Source: Tretioscincus oriximinensis (Eukaryota > Chordata > Lepidosauria > Squamata > Gymnophthalmidae). Taken from it: 64,000 bases of DNA. The stretch covers positions 738,175 to 802,174 of the forward strand of contig JAJVDF010000238.1 in NCBI GenBank assembly GCA_022410635.1. Reading direction: 5' to 3'. Numbering within the stretch: the stretch's first letter is position 1; every line of letters starts with the position of its first letter. This document shows positions 49,842 through 61,509 of this stretch, piece by piece. The notes beneath the pieces are model-generated. The model saw nothing but the letters and a program-made list of their open reading frames with translations, had not been told where the DNA came from and did no database searches. The position numbers and the translations under genes are program-made.

Positions 49842-50213
49842 CTGTCATAAATCAAAGCAAAATAGGTGTGTGTTGAAACCAAGAATTCACCTCATTCCTC
49901 TAACGACTGATAGTGTATAGATGCACACTCACTACCGAGTTCATAGGAAGATTTGGAAATTGCTTGCAATGAGAGAACACCAACTGCTCTCTGTTTTCTG
50001 CTTTAAAGTAAAATCTCTGATTTACATGACGATTACAGTAGATATAGTAATAACTTGGTGTGTATTTTTAAAAAAAATAAAAATAAAAATTATTTAATTC
50101 ATGAATAACCATGCTGTATGCAAATAGCTTGCTCTTCCTTGTTATGATACTAACCTTCCAGAATATCACTAGATTTCCAAAGATAAATGCAGTTCTATAT
50201 CATTTGTACTTAC

Positions 50214-50271
50214 TTTTCCTCTACATTTGCTCTTTTTGATGATTTTCAGAGCATATTCTCTACCAGTTGAC
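50214..50271 (-). CDS. DCLK1: DCLK1 exon: catalytic lysine strand
   Basis: 58 nt encoding S-T-G-R-E-Y-A-L-K-I-I-K-K-S-K-C-R-G-K after one base that finishes the preceding Arg codon. The A-L-K lysine is the VAIK-equivalent residue that anchors ATP phosphates. Acceptor CCTTTAG, donor GTAAGTA. It ends on a codon boundary. The intron that follows is only 372 bp. Confidence 0.96.
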
Positions 50272-50479
50272 CTAAAGGAGAAACAGGGGTGCAATTTTTA
50301 TCAGTTTGTCCAATGTGATGCTGTCATTTTCACATGCCAACCTTTTCTTAAACTTCAGTGCAGATACTTTTTGTTGCTGTTTATTAAATTTATATATGTA
50401 TCACAATACAGGCATAAATCACATAGTTAACAGATGATAATCAAGTACAGATAAGTAAATAAATTTAAATAAATAAAAT

Positions 50480-50612
50480 AAATAAACTGTGCTCAGTTCT
50501 CTACTTTCAGATATTGTTGTTTTAATATATTAATTTGGTTTTTATTGTTAACCATCCTGAAACCTTTGGGCGTAGGGTGGTATAGAAATGTAAATAAATA
50601 ATTAAACTCTTT
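50480..50612 (+). repeat. L2-like 3' end
   Basis: TTATTGTTAACCATCCTGAA, then ACCTTTGGGCGTAGGGTGG and GTAAATAAATAATT. An (AAAT)n run lies just before it (50450-50490). Confidence 0.6.
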
Positions 50613-50829
50613 TCCCCTTTTCTCCCCCCCCCCCTTCCCCACAGCCTTACTCTGGCAAATTTTAATTAAGATACAGTATTCTGGGAGCTACTAGGATGTT
50701 ATAGGAACTCATGGGAATATGATGTGGATTGTGGGAATCAGATGAGAAAGATGTTAGATGGGGTTATTTTGCCCCAGAGAGATCAGATTCGTCTCTATCA
50801 CTTGAGTTACAGGAATCAGCAAACTACAA

Positions 50830-51560
50830 CAGCCAGTAGTGCATACCNTTCATCTCCAGCTGGTTCGTCACCTTCGACCATTCCTGGGTAGAGATAATTT
50901 GACCACAATAATCCATGCTCTCGTAACCTCCAGGTTTGACTACTGTAATGCACTCTGTGTGGGGCTACCCTAGAAAATGTTGGAACTAGTGCAGAATGCT
51001 GCAGTTTGACTGCAGATGGGAATCTCTGGCCAGACTAAGAACTCAACAAGAAGGCCTCCTGGTAGTTCCTCCCCTTTCTGAGATGTGGTGGGTAGGAGCA
51101 CTTAGAAGTGCCTTCTCCATGGTGCCCCCCTCCACACTGTGGAATAGCCTACCTCTAGGGGATTGCCAGGAGCCTACATTGTATAGTTTTGGTACCTGGT
51201 AAAAACATACCTGTTCACCTAGGCTTTTGACTCCTAAATGTTGTAGCTTCCTTTGCATTCTGTACTTCCAGGGAGCATGGGTGGGGTTCAGGGAGGAAAG
51301 GAGTGGAGGAGAGTATGGATCTTTTTAAACGTTTTATGAATGTGTTATTTATTTATTTATTATTTATTTACATTTCTATACCACCCGATACTCGAAGGTC
51401 TCAGCGGTTTACAATAAAAACACAGTTATCATATTAAAAAATAGCTGCTTCGAAAAAGTGGTAAAGCTCTACAGACTTTTGTTGTTTTCTTTGTTCTTTT
51501 GCTACCCGCCCTGCGACAACTGGTGAAGGGCAGGACATAAATCATTTTAAAGAAATAAAT
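50830..51560 (+). mobile_element. L2 LINE 3' part with a nested inverted L2 end
   Basis: Contains remnants of the L2 ORF2 C-terminus: a T-S-R-F-D-Y-C-N-A-L-like segment (GGTTTGACTACTGTAATGCA), L-V-Q-N-A-A, then P-S-T-L-W-N-S-L-P-L. It ends with CTACCCGCCCTGCGACAACT and AAATAAATA. A minus-oriented L2 tail (51345-51460) lies inside, after an (ATTT)n run. N at 50848. Confidence 0.75.
51345..51460 (-). repeat. L2-like 3' end nested in another L2 copy
   Basis: (ATTT)n followed by CATTTCTATACCACCCGATA, CGAAGGTCTCAGCGG and ACAATAAAAACACAGTT. It has the same layout as 56083-56260. Confidence 0.65.
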
Positions 51561-53612
51561 ATACACTGAACAGAAATGCAGTCTTTGCAATTGTTTATCA
51601 GCAAATACATGTTAATATGGCTAAGCTTTCTTTGCCCATGTTGTGGAACTGAAACTTGGGGAAATTGTGATTAGAGCCTATTGGACAAGTTGGGCTACTA
51701 TTTTGATTTAGTAGGACATATCTGTAAACATTCTAGAAATATAGTGGATTAATTAGAGACAGTGAATATATGGCCCTGTGAATGTTGCTATAGCTGAGAG
51801 GAACTGTTATATCTGGAGGAACAAACATTCTTTTAACAAGCACTGACAATATGCAAAATTGTTTGAAGAACAATTTGGAAAAATGTTTTTAATGTGCCAA
51901 ATCTTTTCTCACCAAGGAAAACAAACTTACTAATCAAACTAGCAAGGAGTAGAGCCAACAATAAATAGTAAAATGGCAATTAGTAGGTGGATGTGATGAA
52001 AAATCTACAAAAAGTGCCCCAGTACTTCTAATTCAATAGCCAGCTCCCTCCTAAGAAGAGCATAAAAGACACATTTCATTGTGCAGGTTGCTCAGAATAG
52101 TTCCAAGCAACTTAGAACATCCTGAATGAGTAAGAATGTCAGTTAAACCGTGTTACAATTTTCATCTAAATGAGAATGAAGCCCCCCCCCTCCAAATATT
52201 ATTTTCCACAATAAAAGTGAACACAAAAAGTGTGTGCAAATAGCAAACAAAAGGTATTTATCCTCTTCCATCAAGACTGTCTTTCTTTCTCCTCCACCCA
52301 TCAACTACTTGGAGTTTTCCCCCACTAGAGGGCCTCTTGTCAACTTCAAGAACAAAAGTACACTTAAAAGAGCATTGTACACTTATTGAAGCATGCACAT
52401 ATGGAAAACTCTTCATTCTTATACTGCAAGAATCATTTAAGCCAAATGTTCCTCTTTTCCAAGCTAAGATTTACCCAGGCTTTACTGAGTAGCAAATGTA
52501 TGTGGCATTTTGAAAAACAGCTTCTGGAATTTGAGACTCTATTTCCACAAAGGTGGAAAACCACGCATAACAGGGAAGATTCATGTAACAACTTAAATCA
52601 TTTTATTGTACTATCAGTGATCATGGCGGGTGAGATTTGCAAATTATTATTATTAAATAAGATACAGCCTATCCTGTTTATTATGAAAGAATAAAATGAA
52701 ATTAGAAAAGGACTGCAGGAATATTCCTTCCACTTCTTGGGCCAAAAGGTACTGATTTTTATACCAGATCAAAGAACTGTGTGCTCTCTACACACTGTGT
52801 GCTACTTTACTATACTGACAGTAGTCCAGTTGTAGATTAATGTGTACCAGTGTAGAAGGGAGTTGTCCCATAACGACATCATATCTAGTATCAAAAGCAT
52901 TCATCCAGTGAGAAAAGTATTCTAAGGAAGAGGTGGGATCCCTACTATCCTGCCTTTTGACCTTTAGTAGACCAAGTTAATGGACCATATGGGAAAAGGT
53001 CTTCATCCACATTAAATGCCAGAAAATGCATTCTCCAGACTTTTATAATATTTAGAGGTAAATTGTAAATACTACTAGCATTCACATATTACCGCCTCAC
53101 CTCTAAGCTGCTTTTGAGATACTTTTTTATGTGTCTGATGCAGCATTATTTATATTTTAGAAGGCCGTTCCATTTGGGGTACTTTTTCCTATGATAATAG
53201 ATAAAAAGGAGACAAGCAATTTTATTTTCTTAGTGAATAGTATTATAATTAGGTGATTTTGAAATCCATCACACTAGTCCAATTTTTATGCCATCAGTTT
53301 TTCAGTGATTCCATTTGTTTATAATCCCCAAAATAAGAGTTGAGTGCAGTAACCTACTTTCCAGATACACATTGGTTTCAACAGGGGAGGGAACACTGTG
53401 TCTAGCCAGAAAAAGGCAGAATGAGTAAATGCATCATAAGTGAGCATAACTCTCTCTCTTTAGAATATGGGATGAGAGTGGCAGCTGCATGGATCCACAA
53501 TAGTATTGCCACCACAACCCTTACAGCAGGTACTGTGTGTAATAGATTTATGTTTTCAGATTAAGCAGGGAAGCTTTGTAAAGCAGGTTGCAGCTTAACT
53601 TTGGTAAACAAT

Positions 53613-53810
53613 TCACGTCACCTTCTTGCCATTTCTCACATCATACATAGATCTGTACTTGTGGGTTACAGGCTGCCACTTTCTTAACCAGTGCTGTATC
53701 ACCAGCTGCCGCCGAGCGAGACTGTTGCAGACTTTTCCTTCTTCATTGCTAGATGGTCTCTTAAAAAATTCCAAAAGAACTTCTGAATGTAGGTAAGGGA
53801 TATGTGCCAT
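53613..53810 (-). other. Unassigned exon-like open frame
   Basis: The minus-strand frame runs from an acceptor-like TACATTCAG to a TGA at 53613-53615. It encodes about 60 residues of balanced composition: E-V-L-L-E-F-F-K-R-P-S-S-N-E-E-G-K, then L-A-R-R-Q-L-V-I-Q-H-W-L-R-K-W-Q-P and K-Y-R-S-M-Y-D-V. It is richer in CpG and charged residues than neighbouring random ORFs. I do not recognise the family. It could be a processed-pseudogene fragment, an alternative DCLK1 exon or chance. Confidence 0.3.
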
Positions 53811-54629
53811 AAATAAATGCATATATATAAATATACAGTACATTTATTTATGTCTCCTTCATTTGAGCAATTACATATTTTTACTTGAAATAAATAAAAA
53901 TAAATAAATTCTCTGCTGTACCTGTTCCCTTTTGATATCCTATAGCAGAAATAAATCCAGAATCTAAATATGACTGTAATTTTTGTTATGGTCCCTATTT
54001 CAAGCTGTATTGAGACATGGTCTCCTTATATGGATAAAACTAAGGGAACATGTTTGACATTTCCAGCATTTAGCATCAATGTTTACATTTATTTTATGGA
54101 AATTCTTAGGAGTCCGCATACCATCTGGTTGTCATTTTACAACAAGCTTTTACAAATATTTAATGTCTAGCCTGTTTTTCATAAGAACTCCAAACACTGT
54201 TGGAGCTCCCAGTGCCTAAATCTACAGTAACCTTTTAAAAAAAAGAAATCAGAAAAAGAAAAAAAAATGGTTTTTTTAAATAATTTTTTTCTATATGTAG
54301 AAAGATTAATCTTGCTAAAGCCCATTCTCTTTTTAGATAAAATGTATTCTAACTCAGTCTTCCATATTTTTCTTTAAGTTGAATACATCCAGTGAGGCAA
54401 AATGTCATTTTTTTTCAGTTACATTGACATTTCCTCCATGCAATAAGATTCCATTATTCACCTTATTGTACTCTACAGTATAAACTAGATGCTCAGGTAC
54501 TTAGGAGACCCCCCTTCCAGAAAAAAGAATGGAAAATGTAAGATTTTCTGTCATTTTACGGGAATACATTGTAACTTTCTGGCTGAATGTACAGTGAAAT
54601 AATTAGATGTTATACTGGCACAAAACTCA

Positions 54630-54960
54630 ACAATTTATTTATTCATATTTTATCGCTCTCTATACCCAAGGTATAGAAAAACTGTTATAAAAATAATCAA
54701 ATCGATGACAGAATGGGCTCGGGGAGGGAAACAGGTTCATTAGATGACTAAACACGTACAATGTGGGTGCCTTGTGCACTTCAAAGGGAAGACCATACCA
54801 CAGTCTGGGAGCTATCATGGAGAATGCCTTCTGATGTGTCTATATCCCTTTGACTACTAGAGATGGTGGGAACACTAGGGTATATGAGGGGAGGTATTCC
54901 TTTAGATATTTAGGGGCAAAGTTATGTAGGGTTGTATAAGGCAAAATTGCTCAAACTGAG
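54630..54960 (-). repeat. L2-like LINE 3' end, minus orientation
   Basis: TTTATTCATATTTTATCGCT, then CTCTATACCCAAGG and GGGAAGACCATACCACAGTC, match the layout of 11430-11730. Confidence 0.6.
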
Positions 54961-54984
54961 TTAGTCAGCAAACGGCATTTTCCC

Positions 54985-55245
54985 CCTTTTTTTGGACTTT
55001 TTTTTTGAAACTTCAAGGGAGTCGATTTAGATTAGCTATCAGAAAGTTTTCTAACAGTAAGGGTAATAAACAGTGGAACTATTTGCCACAGGAGGTGGTG
55101 AGTTCGCCTTCACTGGAAGTTTTCAAACAGAGACTGGACAGTCATCTTTCTGGGATTTTTTTAATGAATCCTGCATCAAGCAGGGGGTTGGACCCGATGA
55201 CTCTGGAGGTCCCTTCCAACTCTATGATTCTATGATTCTATGATA
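54985..55245 (+). repeat. CR1 LINE 3' end
   Basis: Encodes S-R-F-R-L-A-I-R-K-F, then Q-W-N-Y-L-P-Q-E-V-V-S-S-P-S-L-E-V-F-K-Q. It ends in a tandem of TCTATGATT units (55221-55244). Confidence 0.85.
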
Positions 55246-55315
55246 CAATGTGCATCTGGCATAATGTCCATATAATGTGAATACTTCTGCATTCTGGACC
55301 AACTTCAAGTATTAC

Positions 55316-55410
55316 AGAATCATAAAATCATAGATTTGGAAGGGACCTCCAAGGTCATCAGATCCAACCACTTAATATAGGATTCATTAAACCATCCCAG
55401 ACAGAAGGCA
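55316..55410 (-). repeat. CR1 LINE 3' end, inverted
   Basis: AGAATCATAAAATCATAGAT, then GGAAGGGACCTCCAAGGTCA, is the complement of the CR1 tail. It lies tail-to-tail with the copy ending at 55245. Confidence 0.8.
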
Positions 55411-55794
55411 TGTGAAGAACAGAAATTTTTAAAGATGGTGTGATTGCTCCAAATGATAGGGTGAAGACGTTTTGTGCATGCCAAAATGGCAAAAATCTTC
55501 AGCTATGGATTTGTATTACAGTTTGAATCGTAATAACTACAGCAGTTGTGTGGTTTTGAGACAATAGATTCCACACCCTTCAACATATGAGTGCATAGCA
55601 AACTAAGTTTTGCCTTTTCCATTTTTCTTTCTTTCTTCCAGAAAGGTAGTCCACTGGTTACCTGAGCTCTGACTCACTTCTTAGAGTACTTTCCCAAATG
55701 ACATTTTGGCTACAGATAAGGAGAAACAAGAATGAAAGGAGTACTGACAAGTCTCTTGCTGTGTGACTGTGATCTCACACGACAAAAAAGTTGT

Positions 55795-56078
55795 TGAGGT
55801 GGCTCAGTGGTATAGCGGTTAAAAGCCAGCGATTAAGATACCAAGTTTAAAGCTCTGTGTTGGCTGTGGAGAGAGGTGAGAACCTTCTACTGGTCTCAGC
55901 TATAGCCAACCCAGCTATTCAAAAGCAAGAAATTGTGATTAAATAAATGGGAACCATCGCAGACTGGTAGGGAAGATCAAATGTAAGCACTTGGGTGAAA
56001 AATAAGCTTGTAAATTGAATTGAGTCCCTTTCGGTAAGAAAAGCTGGGTATAAAAACTCAGTTCTTCTCCTTCTTCAG
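55795..56078 (+). mobile_element. tRNA-derived SINE, diverged copy
   Basis: Same family as 16092-16412: GGTGGCTCAGTGGTATAGCG head, GCTATAGCCAACCCAGCTAT and GGGAACCATCGCAGACTGG body, GAATTGAGTCCCTTTCGG and GCTGGGTATAAAAACTC, and a CTT-rich tail. Confidence 0.75.
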
Positions 56079-56082
56079 CTTA

Positions 56083-56260
56083 TTTATTTACATTTTTATA
56101 TCGCCCTATACTGAAGGTCTCAGGGTGGTTAACAATAAAAACACAATTAACATATTAAAAACACCCACATCTAAAAAATAGAGGAGGGATAGCAGTTTCT
56201 CAGCTAAAGGCCAGGATAAACTTAGGGAAGCTTTTGAAGTACGAAGGTTCACACATTAAC
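56083..56260 (-). repeat. L2-like 3' end, minus orientation
   Basis: TATTTATTTACATTTTTATA, CGCCCTATACTGAAGGTCTC, then AGGGTGG and ACAATAAAAACACAATTAAC. It begins immediately after the SINE tail. Confidence 0.65.
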
Positions 56261-56463
56261 CTGGTTGTTAAAAAATATTTCTTCATTGTATGTTTTCTCC
56301 CCAAAAAACGCTTTTACACAGGGTTAACTTGATTAGTTTTTCCTTTTTGTATATACAGAGAAGAGGCAATGCTTTGTGTCATTTGTGCTGAAAATAAAGC
56401 TGTGATATAGAAGAAATTCACCGTTAGTGTTTTAACAGCGATAGCAAGCAATCTTTCGCTCAC

Positions 56464-56572
56464 CTTTCTATACACTCCTTTACAATGGCAAAATTTCCAT
56501 CTCCTATAGTCCTGCCAACTTTGTATCTTTCTGCTATTGAGACTGGAACCTGGAACCCTTCCTCCAGCACTT
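56464..56572 (-). CDS. DCLK1: DCLK1 exon: kinase start with glycine-rich loop
   Basis: 109 nt encoding [20 protein letters not shown] followed by [16 protein letters not shown]. The start of the kinase N-lobe and the ATP-binding glycine loop ([10 protein letters not shown]) lie here. Acceptor TTTTCAG, donor GTGAGC. It ends with two bases of the Arg codon, completed by the next exon. Substitutions relative to the human protein I remember are conservative (for example I-E-R for V-E-R). Confidence 0.97.
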
Positions 56573-57804
56573 CTGAAAAGAAATATTAGTACATTTTTAT
56601 TGGTGGCATAGGAAACACAGATGTGACACGTATTTTTTTAATCTCTGGTTTATGGCAATTGGCAACCACTTAGAATCAATCTACCTTTAGCTTAACTATG
56701 AAATCATTCCACAGATACTACATACAATGATAAAGTTTCACCAGTCAAAGTCAAGCTTAACTGGTTGCAGTTTTACATATTTTGCAACAAATCCTGCTGA
56801 GTGTATGACTTTTAAAAAATGCAAAATGTGTGCTTGGATGATACACTCAAGAAAAGTCCAATCTCAAGTAAGGACTGGACTAGTTCAACACACCATAATT
56901 AAATTTATCTATAAAAAGAGTCAAACACTTGAAGGCTTATTTTATTACATCCTGTAAACTGAGACCTTCATAAACTTGCTCATGTGATAACCGTTATTTT
57001 CTCCCTTATATTAAATATTTAGTTTAAAAACAAGTGTTCCCAATAATGTCATCAACATATACAACCTGGGCACCAGATGCCTGGGAGGGAAGGAGAGACA
57101 CAGTAAGCCAAAACAGTAACGAGTTTTCTAGTTATTACTTTTTAGTAGCCATTAGAGTATTCCCATTCTTCAAACAGTGCCCAAAGACACAGTCTGCAAA
57201 TCTTTAATCCCAGTTTTAAAAACCAAGAGTTATAAACCTCTGGATTTTTTGAACTATTTTGAACTATTAAATAGATTTCTTGGATACTACTACATTTCAA
57301 AAAAACAAGGATGCAGCCTCACTGGTGGAAAAATATCTGTTTTTGGAGAAGGAAAGTGAAACCAGGGTCGCCCAAATGAAACTAGTATTTTTTACTCCAA
57401 TCTGAGCTGGCTTTTCCAGCCTGACAGGGAACACAAGATTCCAGCTTCGCTTTGAAATGAACCATCCCACTACGGGAAAATCCAGTTGGTTGTGGGCATG
57501 AACAAGTGTCCTGCTGTCAAATCCTACCACTGTGCCCTTCCATCATGGCAACATCATTGCTAGGTGCCTGGTTAGGCTTCCATTTTGTTCCTGTAACCTT
57601 GCATCATTGGCTTGCCTGATTTAATGTGCTCCAATTCAAACACAAAGTGTTCAAACATATTTGCAAATGTAAACCAAACATTGCACACTGCTAGTAAAAC
57701 TATTTGGGCACATTTTGACAGCATAAGGTTAGCTTTCCTCAAGCTTCAAAAGTGGATGGTTTAATCTTTAGTGTATGTAACATTTCATAGTTCTCCTTAG
57801 AACT

Positions 57805-58110
57805 AAGAACATAAGAGGAGCCCTGCTGAATTGGTCCAGCATTCTATCTCGTACAGTGACCCACCAATTGAACCTAGGAGTCCCAAACAGAAAAAGACAA
57901 ATCTTCACCTGTTCACAACTCAGCAAGTGGTACTTCAAAAATATTACCTCTGGTCCATCCTGGAGGCAAGTATCAAATAATCCATCCTAATAACTATTGA
58001 TATACTTGGCTTCCATGAATTTGTCTAATCCTATCTTAAAACTGTCCAGGCTGCAAACTATCACCATCTGAAAGTAACTTCCATAGATCCTCTGGGTGAA
58101 AAAGTGAAAA
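57805..58110 (-). repeat. CR1-clade 3' fragment
   Basis: AAGAACATAAGAGGAGCCCT, GGTCCAGCATTCTATCTCG and GATCCTCTGGGTGAAAAAG mark the complement of the TTATGTTC-tailed CR1 end and part of its ORF. Confidence 0.75.
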
Positions 58111-58208
58111 AAAAAACCCTAAACATATCTATGGAATTATCAATGTCACTCAAATTTGAAAATTATACTCTTTTTGTGCTCATACTTCTGCTTAAATTTT
58201 TAAATGTG

Positions 58209-58362
58209 TGGGTGGGAGGGGGAGGGGGGGAGGGGGAGGGAAGTGAATCTATTGTATGATGTATGTAAATATTGTATAAATTGTCACGCTCTGGTGTTGT
58301 ATGGATTGTGGAATATGTATATATGTCATACAGAAATAATAAAAATACTTGAAAAAAAANTT
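58209..58362 (+). mobile_element. Very short L1 3' end with 12-bp target-site duplication
   Basis: A G-rich tract (58206-58243, runs of GGG to GGGGGG) is followed by an AT-rich 3' UTR, AATAAT and poly-A ending at the N at 58360. This resembles the end of the L1 at 61510. TTTTTAAATGTG is found on both sides (58197-58208 and 58363-58374), as expected for target-primed insertion. Confidence 0.75.
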
Positions 58363-58453
58363 TTTTTAAATGTGCAATACTACTTGAAGTCATATTATAA
58401 CTTTTATTTGGAATGTGATTCTAAATGTTCAGTGAGGCATTTATTTATTTTAC

Positions 58454-58538
58454 CTTCTCCAGGTCCATCATTTTCATCCATAGAGCTGCAGACTTTGGTG
58501 GATGCTAGTGAGGTAGAGGAGCCGCTGTGTTGAGAGCT
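58454..58538 (-). CDS. DCLK1: DCLK1 exon: end of Ser-rich linker before the kinase
   Basis: 85 nt encoding [17 protein letters not shown] then [11 protein letters not shown] and one base of the next codon. This is the highly conserved linker segment just before the catalytic domain. The acceptor is TTTACAG and the donor is GTAAAA. A second AG two bases inside (ACAGAG) would start the exon at 58536 instead, so the exact 5' edge depends on the phase of the upstream exon or microexon. Phase to the next exon is exact (G|AA gives Glu). Confidence 0.95.
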
Positions 58539-58884
58539 CTGTAAACACAAACGACAAGAATAAAGGGAATTGCTGTCATTTTGAAAAAGTCTGGACAATA
58601 TGTATATCATCTAGATATAAGATAGATATAAGATTTCTTAAAGCAGCACTATTTACCTTTATGTTTACACTTAAGATTTAAAATGAGACCAAAACAAATC
58701 ACCTTCCACTGAAAAATGTTACTAGACTGCTCAGAATTTTATTTGTTTTACCATCATAGCTTTTGGAAATTCAGGTTTGTCTTTTCCTGTTTTCCTCATC
58801 TCCTTCGAAGAAAACAGGAGCTTTGTCATACTAATCACTCTTTTGCAATTTAGATCATGCCACATTGATTCTTGGAATTTCTGT

Positions 58885-59150
58885 ATATAAAAACATAATG
58901 GGGCCAGAGCCCATCTTGTCCAGCATTCTTTCTCACACAGTGGTCCACTCAGGCAATCTGAAACAGAAGAAGGCAAAATATTCACCTGTTCCCAACTCCC
59001 TGCAAATGGTATTTCTGGAATACTGCCTGTTGCTCCAACCTGGATGCAGCATCAAAATATCCTTCCCAGTAGTTATTTATACATTGATGTCCATGAACTT
59101 GTCTAATACTCTCTTAAAGCTATCCATACTGCAAACTATCACCTATGGAA
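58885..59150 (-). repeat. CR1-clade 3' fragment
   Basis: GAGCCCATCTTGTCCAGCAT, CAAATGGTATTTCTGGAATA and CCATGAACTTGTCTAATACT align by eye with the minus copies at 3148 and 13441. Confidence 0.75.
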
Positions 59151-60999
59151 GCTTCTTAAAGCATCAAGTTTCTAAGAACAGATTTCAGCAAACTTTGGAA
59201 TATAGAGAAGAACATAAGAAATATTTGGTAAGTCAAAGCAGTAAGTCCATCCAATTCACAGCTTCTTCTATTGGCCAATGCAAAGCTTTTCCACACTAGG
59301 TTGGACTATTTCCTGATGGCCTCACCGACATTTCAAGTCCAGTTTATGAGGCTGAAAATGAATGTACCAAGTCTCTATATAAGTGTATTAAAATAAACTT
59401 AAAAATCTGAATCATATAAAAATTATTCCAAAGTATAATACAAAAATGCATTTGGAGTTTATGTTTTCATTATTTTCCACATAAAAAAATGCACACATAC
59501 AAATGGGCCTTTTTCATGGGCCTTTTTGCAATTACCTTTAGTAGACTAGACCAAGTATATCCCAACCTGGATGGATAGATGGTTCAGAATAAGGCATCCC
59601 ACATTATGACAGCTTACTACATCCCATCTCTGAGCTGACTCTGAAGCTGAAGCTAAATCTAGAGTCCATTCAGAGGGCTTCTGGAAGGCCCAAGAGACCA
59701 TTGCACTGCCATACCTTGTGGCACCAATGCAATGGAACTCATGATGTACCACACCACTAGGGCATGCTGTCCACATGTCCCCCTAATCTGGTAGCATGCT
59801 AGTAGAGCAAACAAAGCCACCACTTTGTGTCTGTGGTTTCAATCTCTATAAATTCGGCATAGTAGCAGGAAGTTACAGTACCAACAGGGATGTCTGTGCT
59901 TCCTATGTGTTCTCTTAACTTTTTCCCAGCATTGAAAACATGAGATACAAACTTCAGTTTTAAATTGTAATGTGCCTTTAAAAAGATTTGACATTGTAAA
60001 TTAATCTCCTGAATATTATTTGTAGTAATTTAAGATTTTTTTTAAAAAAAAATCAAAATGTTCTAGATAAGAAATTATTCTTCTACTGCTTCCTTCACTG
60101 AGATTTCTCAGTAGTTTTATTCTGAAAGAAAGAAGAATGGAAGGAAGGATATTGGCCTCAAGTAGACTTAGCAAGTTTTCAACCAGATTGCAAATCATTT
60201 ACATTATCCTACCTTTTCATAAAGTTGGCATATGGCACGATGTTTCTATCATTCTGCCAGAAGATTACGTGATATTATGTCAACATAACAGTTCAGAGAA
60301 AATTCATTCAAAACTGAAGCTGATTAGAGATACGACTGCTAGACAAAAATATATTTGGCTTTTCATATTGTGCTTCATTTCTAGAAACACCAATATTATG
60401 GAAATATATGATAAGTCTATAGCTATTCATACACACTGTCGCCATCAAGAACTTCATCCAGATAGTGTATAACAGAGGAGCAAGGCGTTTACTGTTCCAT
60501 TCTACTGGGCAGAAGTCAGGTCCCTTGACATCATTGTGGTTCATGATAAAGATTAAATGAAGAGCTCTTGTCGCTTATCATTTCATCACTCACTGATATG
60601 TAGGTTGAATTATTTTCGTTGCTACAATTGCACATAAGCTGAAAAAATCTTTATAATTCAACATAGGTAAAATCTGCTTTTGTAAACAGTGTAATAATTT
60701 TTCTCTCTATTTTTTTTTTGTTAAATTAGACAGATTAATTTAGGCTAGTAGCTTTTTTAATTTTAAGTCAACACCTACTTTTCTTTGCAAAAAGGATAAA
60801 AAGCCACTTTTTATTTGCATCAAAATTTGTCAGCTTCAAATTTTGCTATAGCCCAGCCTTTGAAGACTTGGAAATGAAAGTTTCATAGTCTTTAACTTTA
60901 CATCTAGTCATGCCGTAAACAGTCCATTTCTGAAGCCATTTTCAGAACCTGGAAAAAAATGGTTCTACGTGCCATGTGCTCTACTCCAGCTGCCCCCAC

Positions 61000-61320
61000 A
61001 GTGAGTGAGCCTGAATTTACTTCCAGAAAAGATAGTGGTAGCTATCAATAGCTTTAAGGCAGGACTAGACAAGTTCATGGACTTCTATGGTATAAAGAGC
61101 TACTAGGATGGATCTCGTTATTGTCTCCAGAATGAACCAACAGGTAATATTCCTGAAAATACCATTGCAGGGAGTCAAGAACAAGGGAAGATTTTGTTTT
61201 CTTAGATTTTCTTGAGATTGCCNAGGTGTAATTGGTGGGCCACTGGGTGAAACAAAATGCTGGACTAGATAGGCACAGGCCCAATTCAGCAGGGCTCCTC
61301 TTATGCTCTTATGTTCTAAT
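61000..61320 (+). repeat. CR1-clade 3' fragment
   Basis: GACTAGACAAGTTCATGGAC, AAATGCTGGACTAGATAGGC and CTCTTATGCTCTTATGTTCT form the end of the same CR1 type. N at 61223. Confidence 0.8.
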
Positions 61321-61509
61321 AGCTGGAAGAAGACAAAGTGGTCTTCCACTGGATTACTTCCCAGCATGATTTTTAAATAATAATGTGCCCAGTCTGTTTC
61401 CAAAGGGTCTGGTTCTTGGTGACTATTTTGTTATATTCCTACCTTTACTAAGTACTGCATCTTGCAGGGTTATTGTGAATATAAAAAATAAGGAGAATAA
61501 TAGAGAAAA

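Larger units (their letters stand above)
50272..56463. other. DCLK1: DCLK1 intron
   Basis: A 6.2-kb intron crowded with L2-like, CR1 and SINE copies, listed separately. 51.6-53.6 kb holds no recognised repeat. An exon-like unassigned ORF lies at 53613-53810. Confidence 0.7.
56573..58453. other. DCLK1: DCLK1 intron
   Basis: A 1.9-kb intron with a minus CR1 relic (57805-58110) and a very short L1 insertion (58209-58362). The rest has no recognised content. Confidence 0.7.

Noticed and set aside
58163..58533. ORFs through the G-rich tract and poly-A
   Set aside because: Low-complexity sequence of the L1 3' end, apart from the true DCLK1 exon on the opposite strand.
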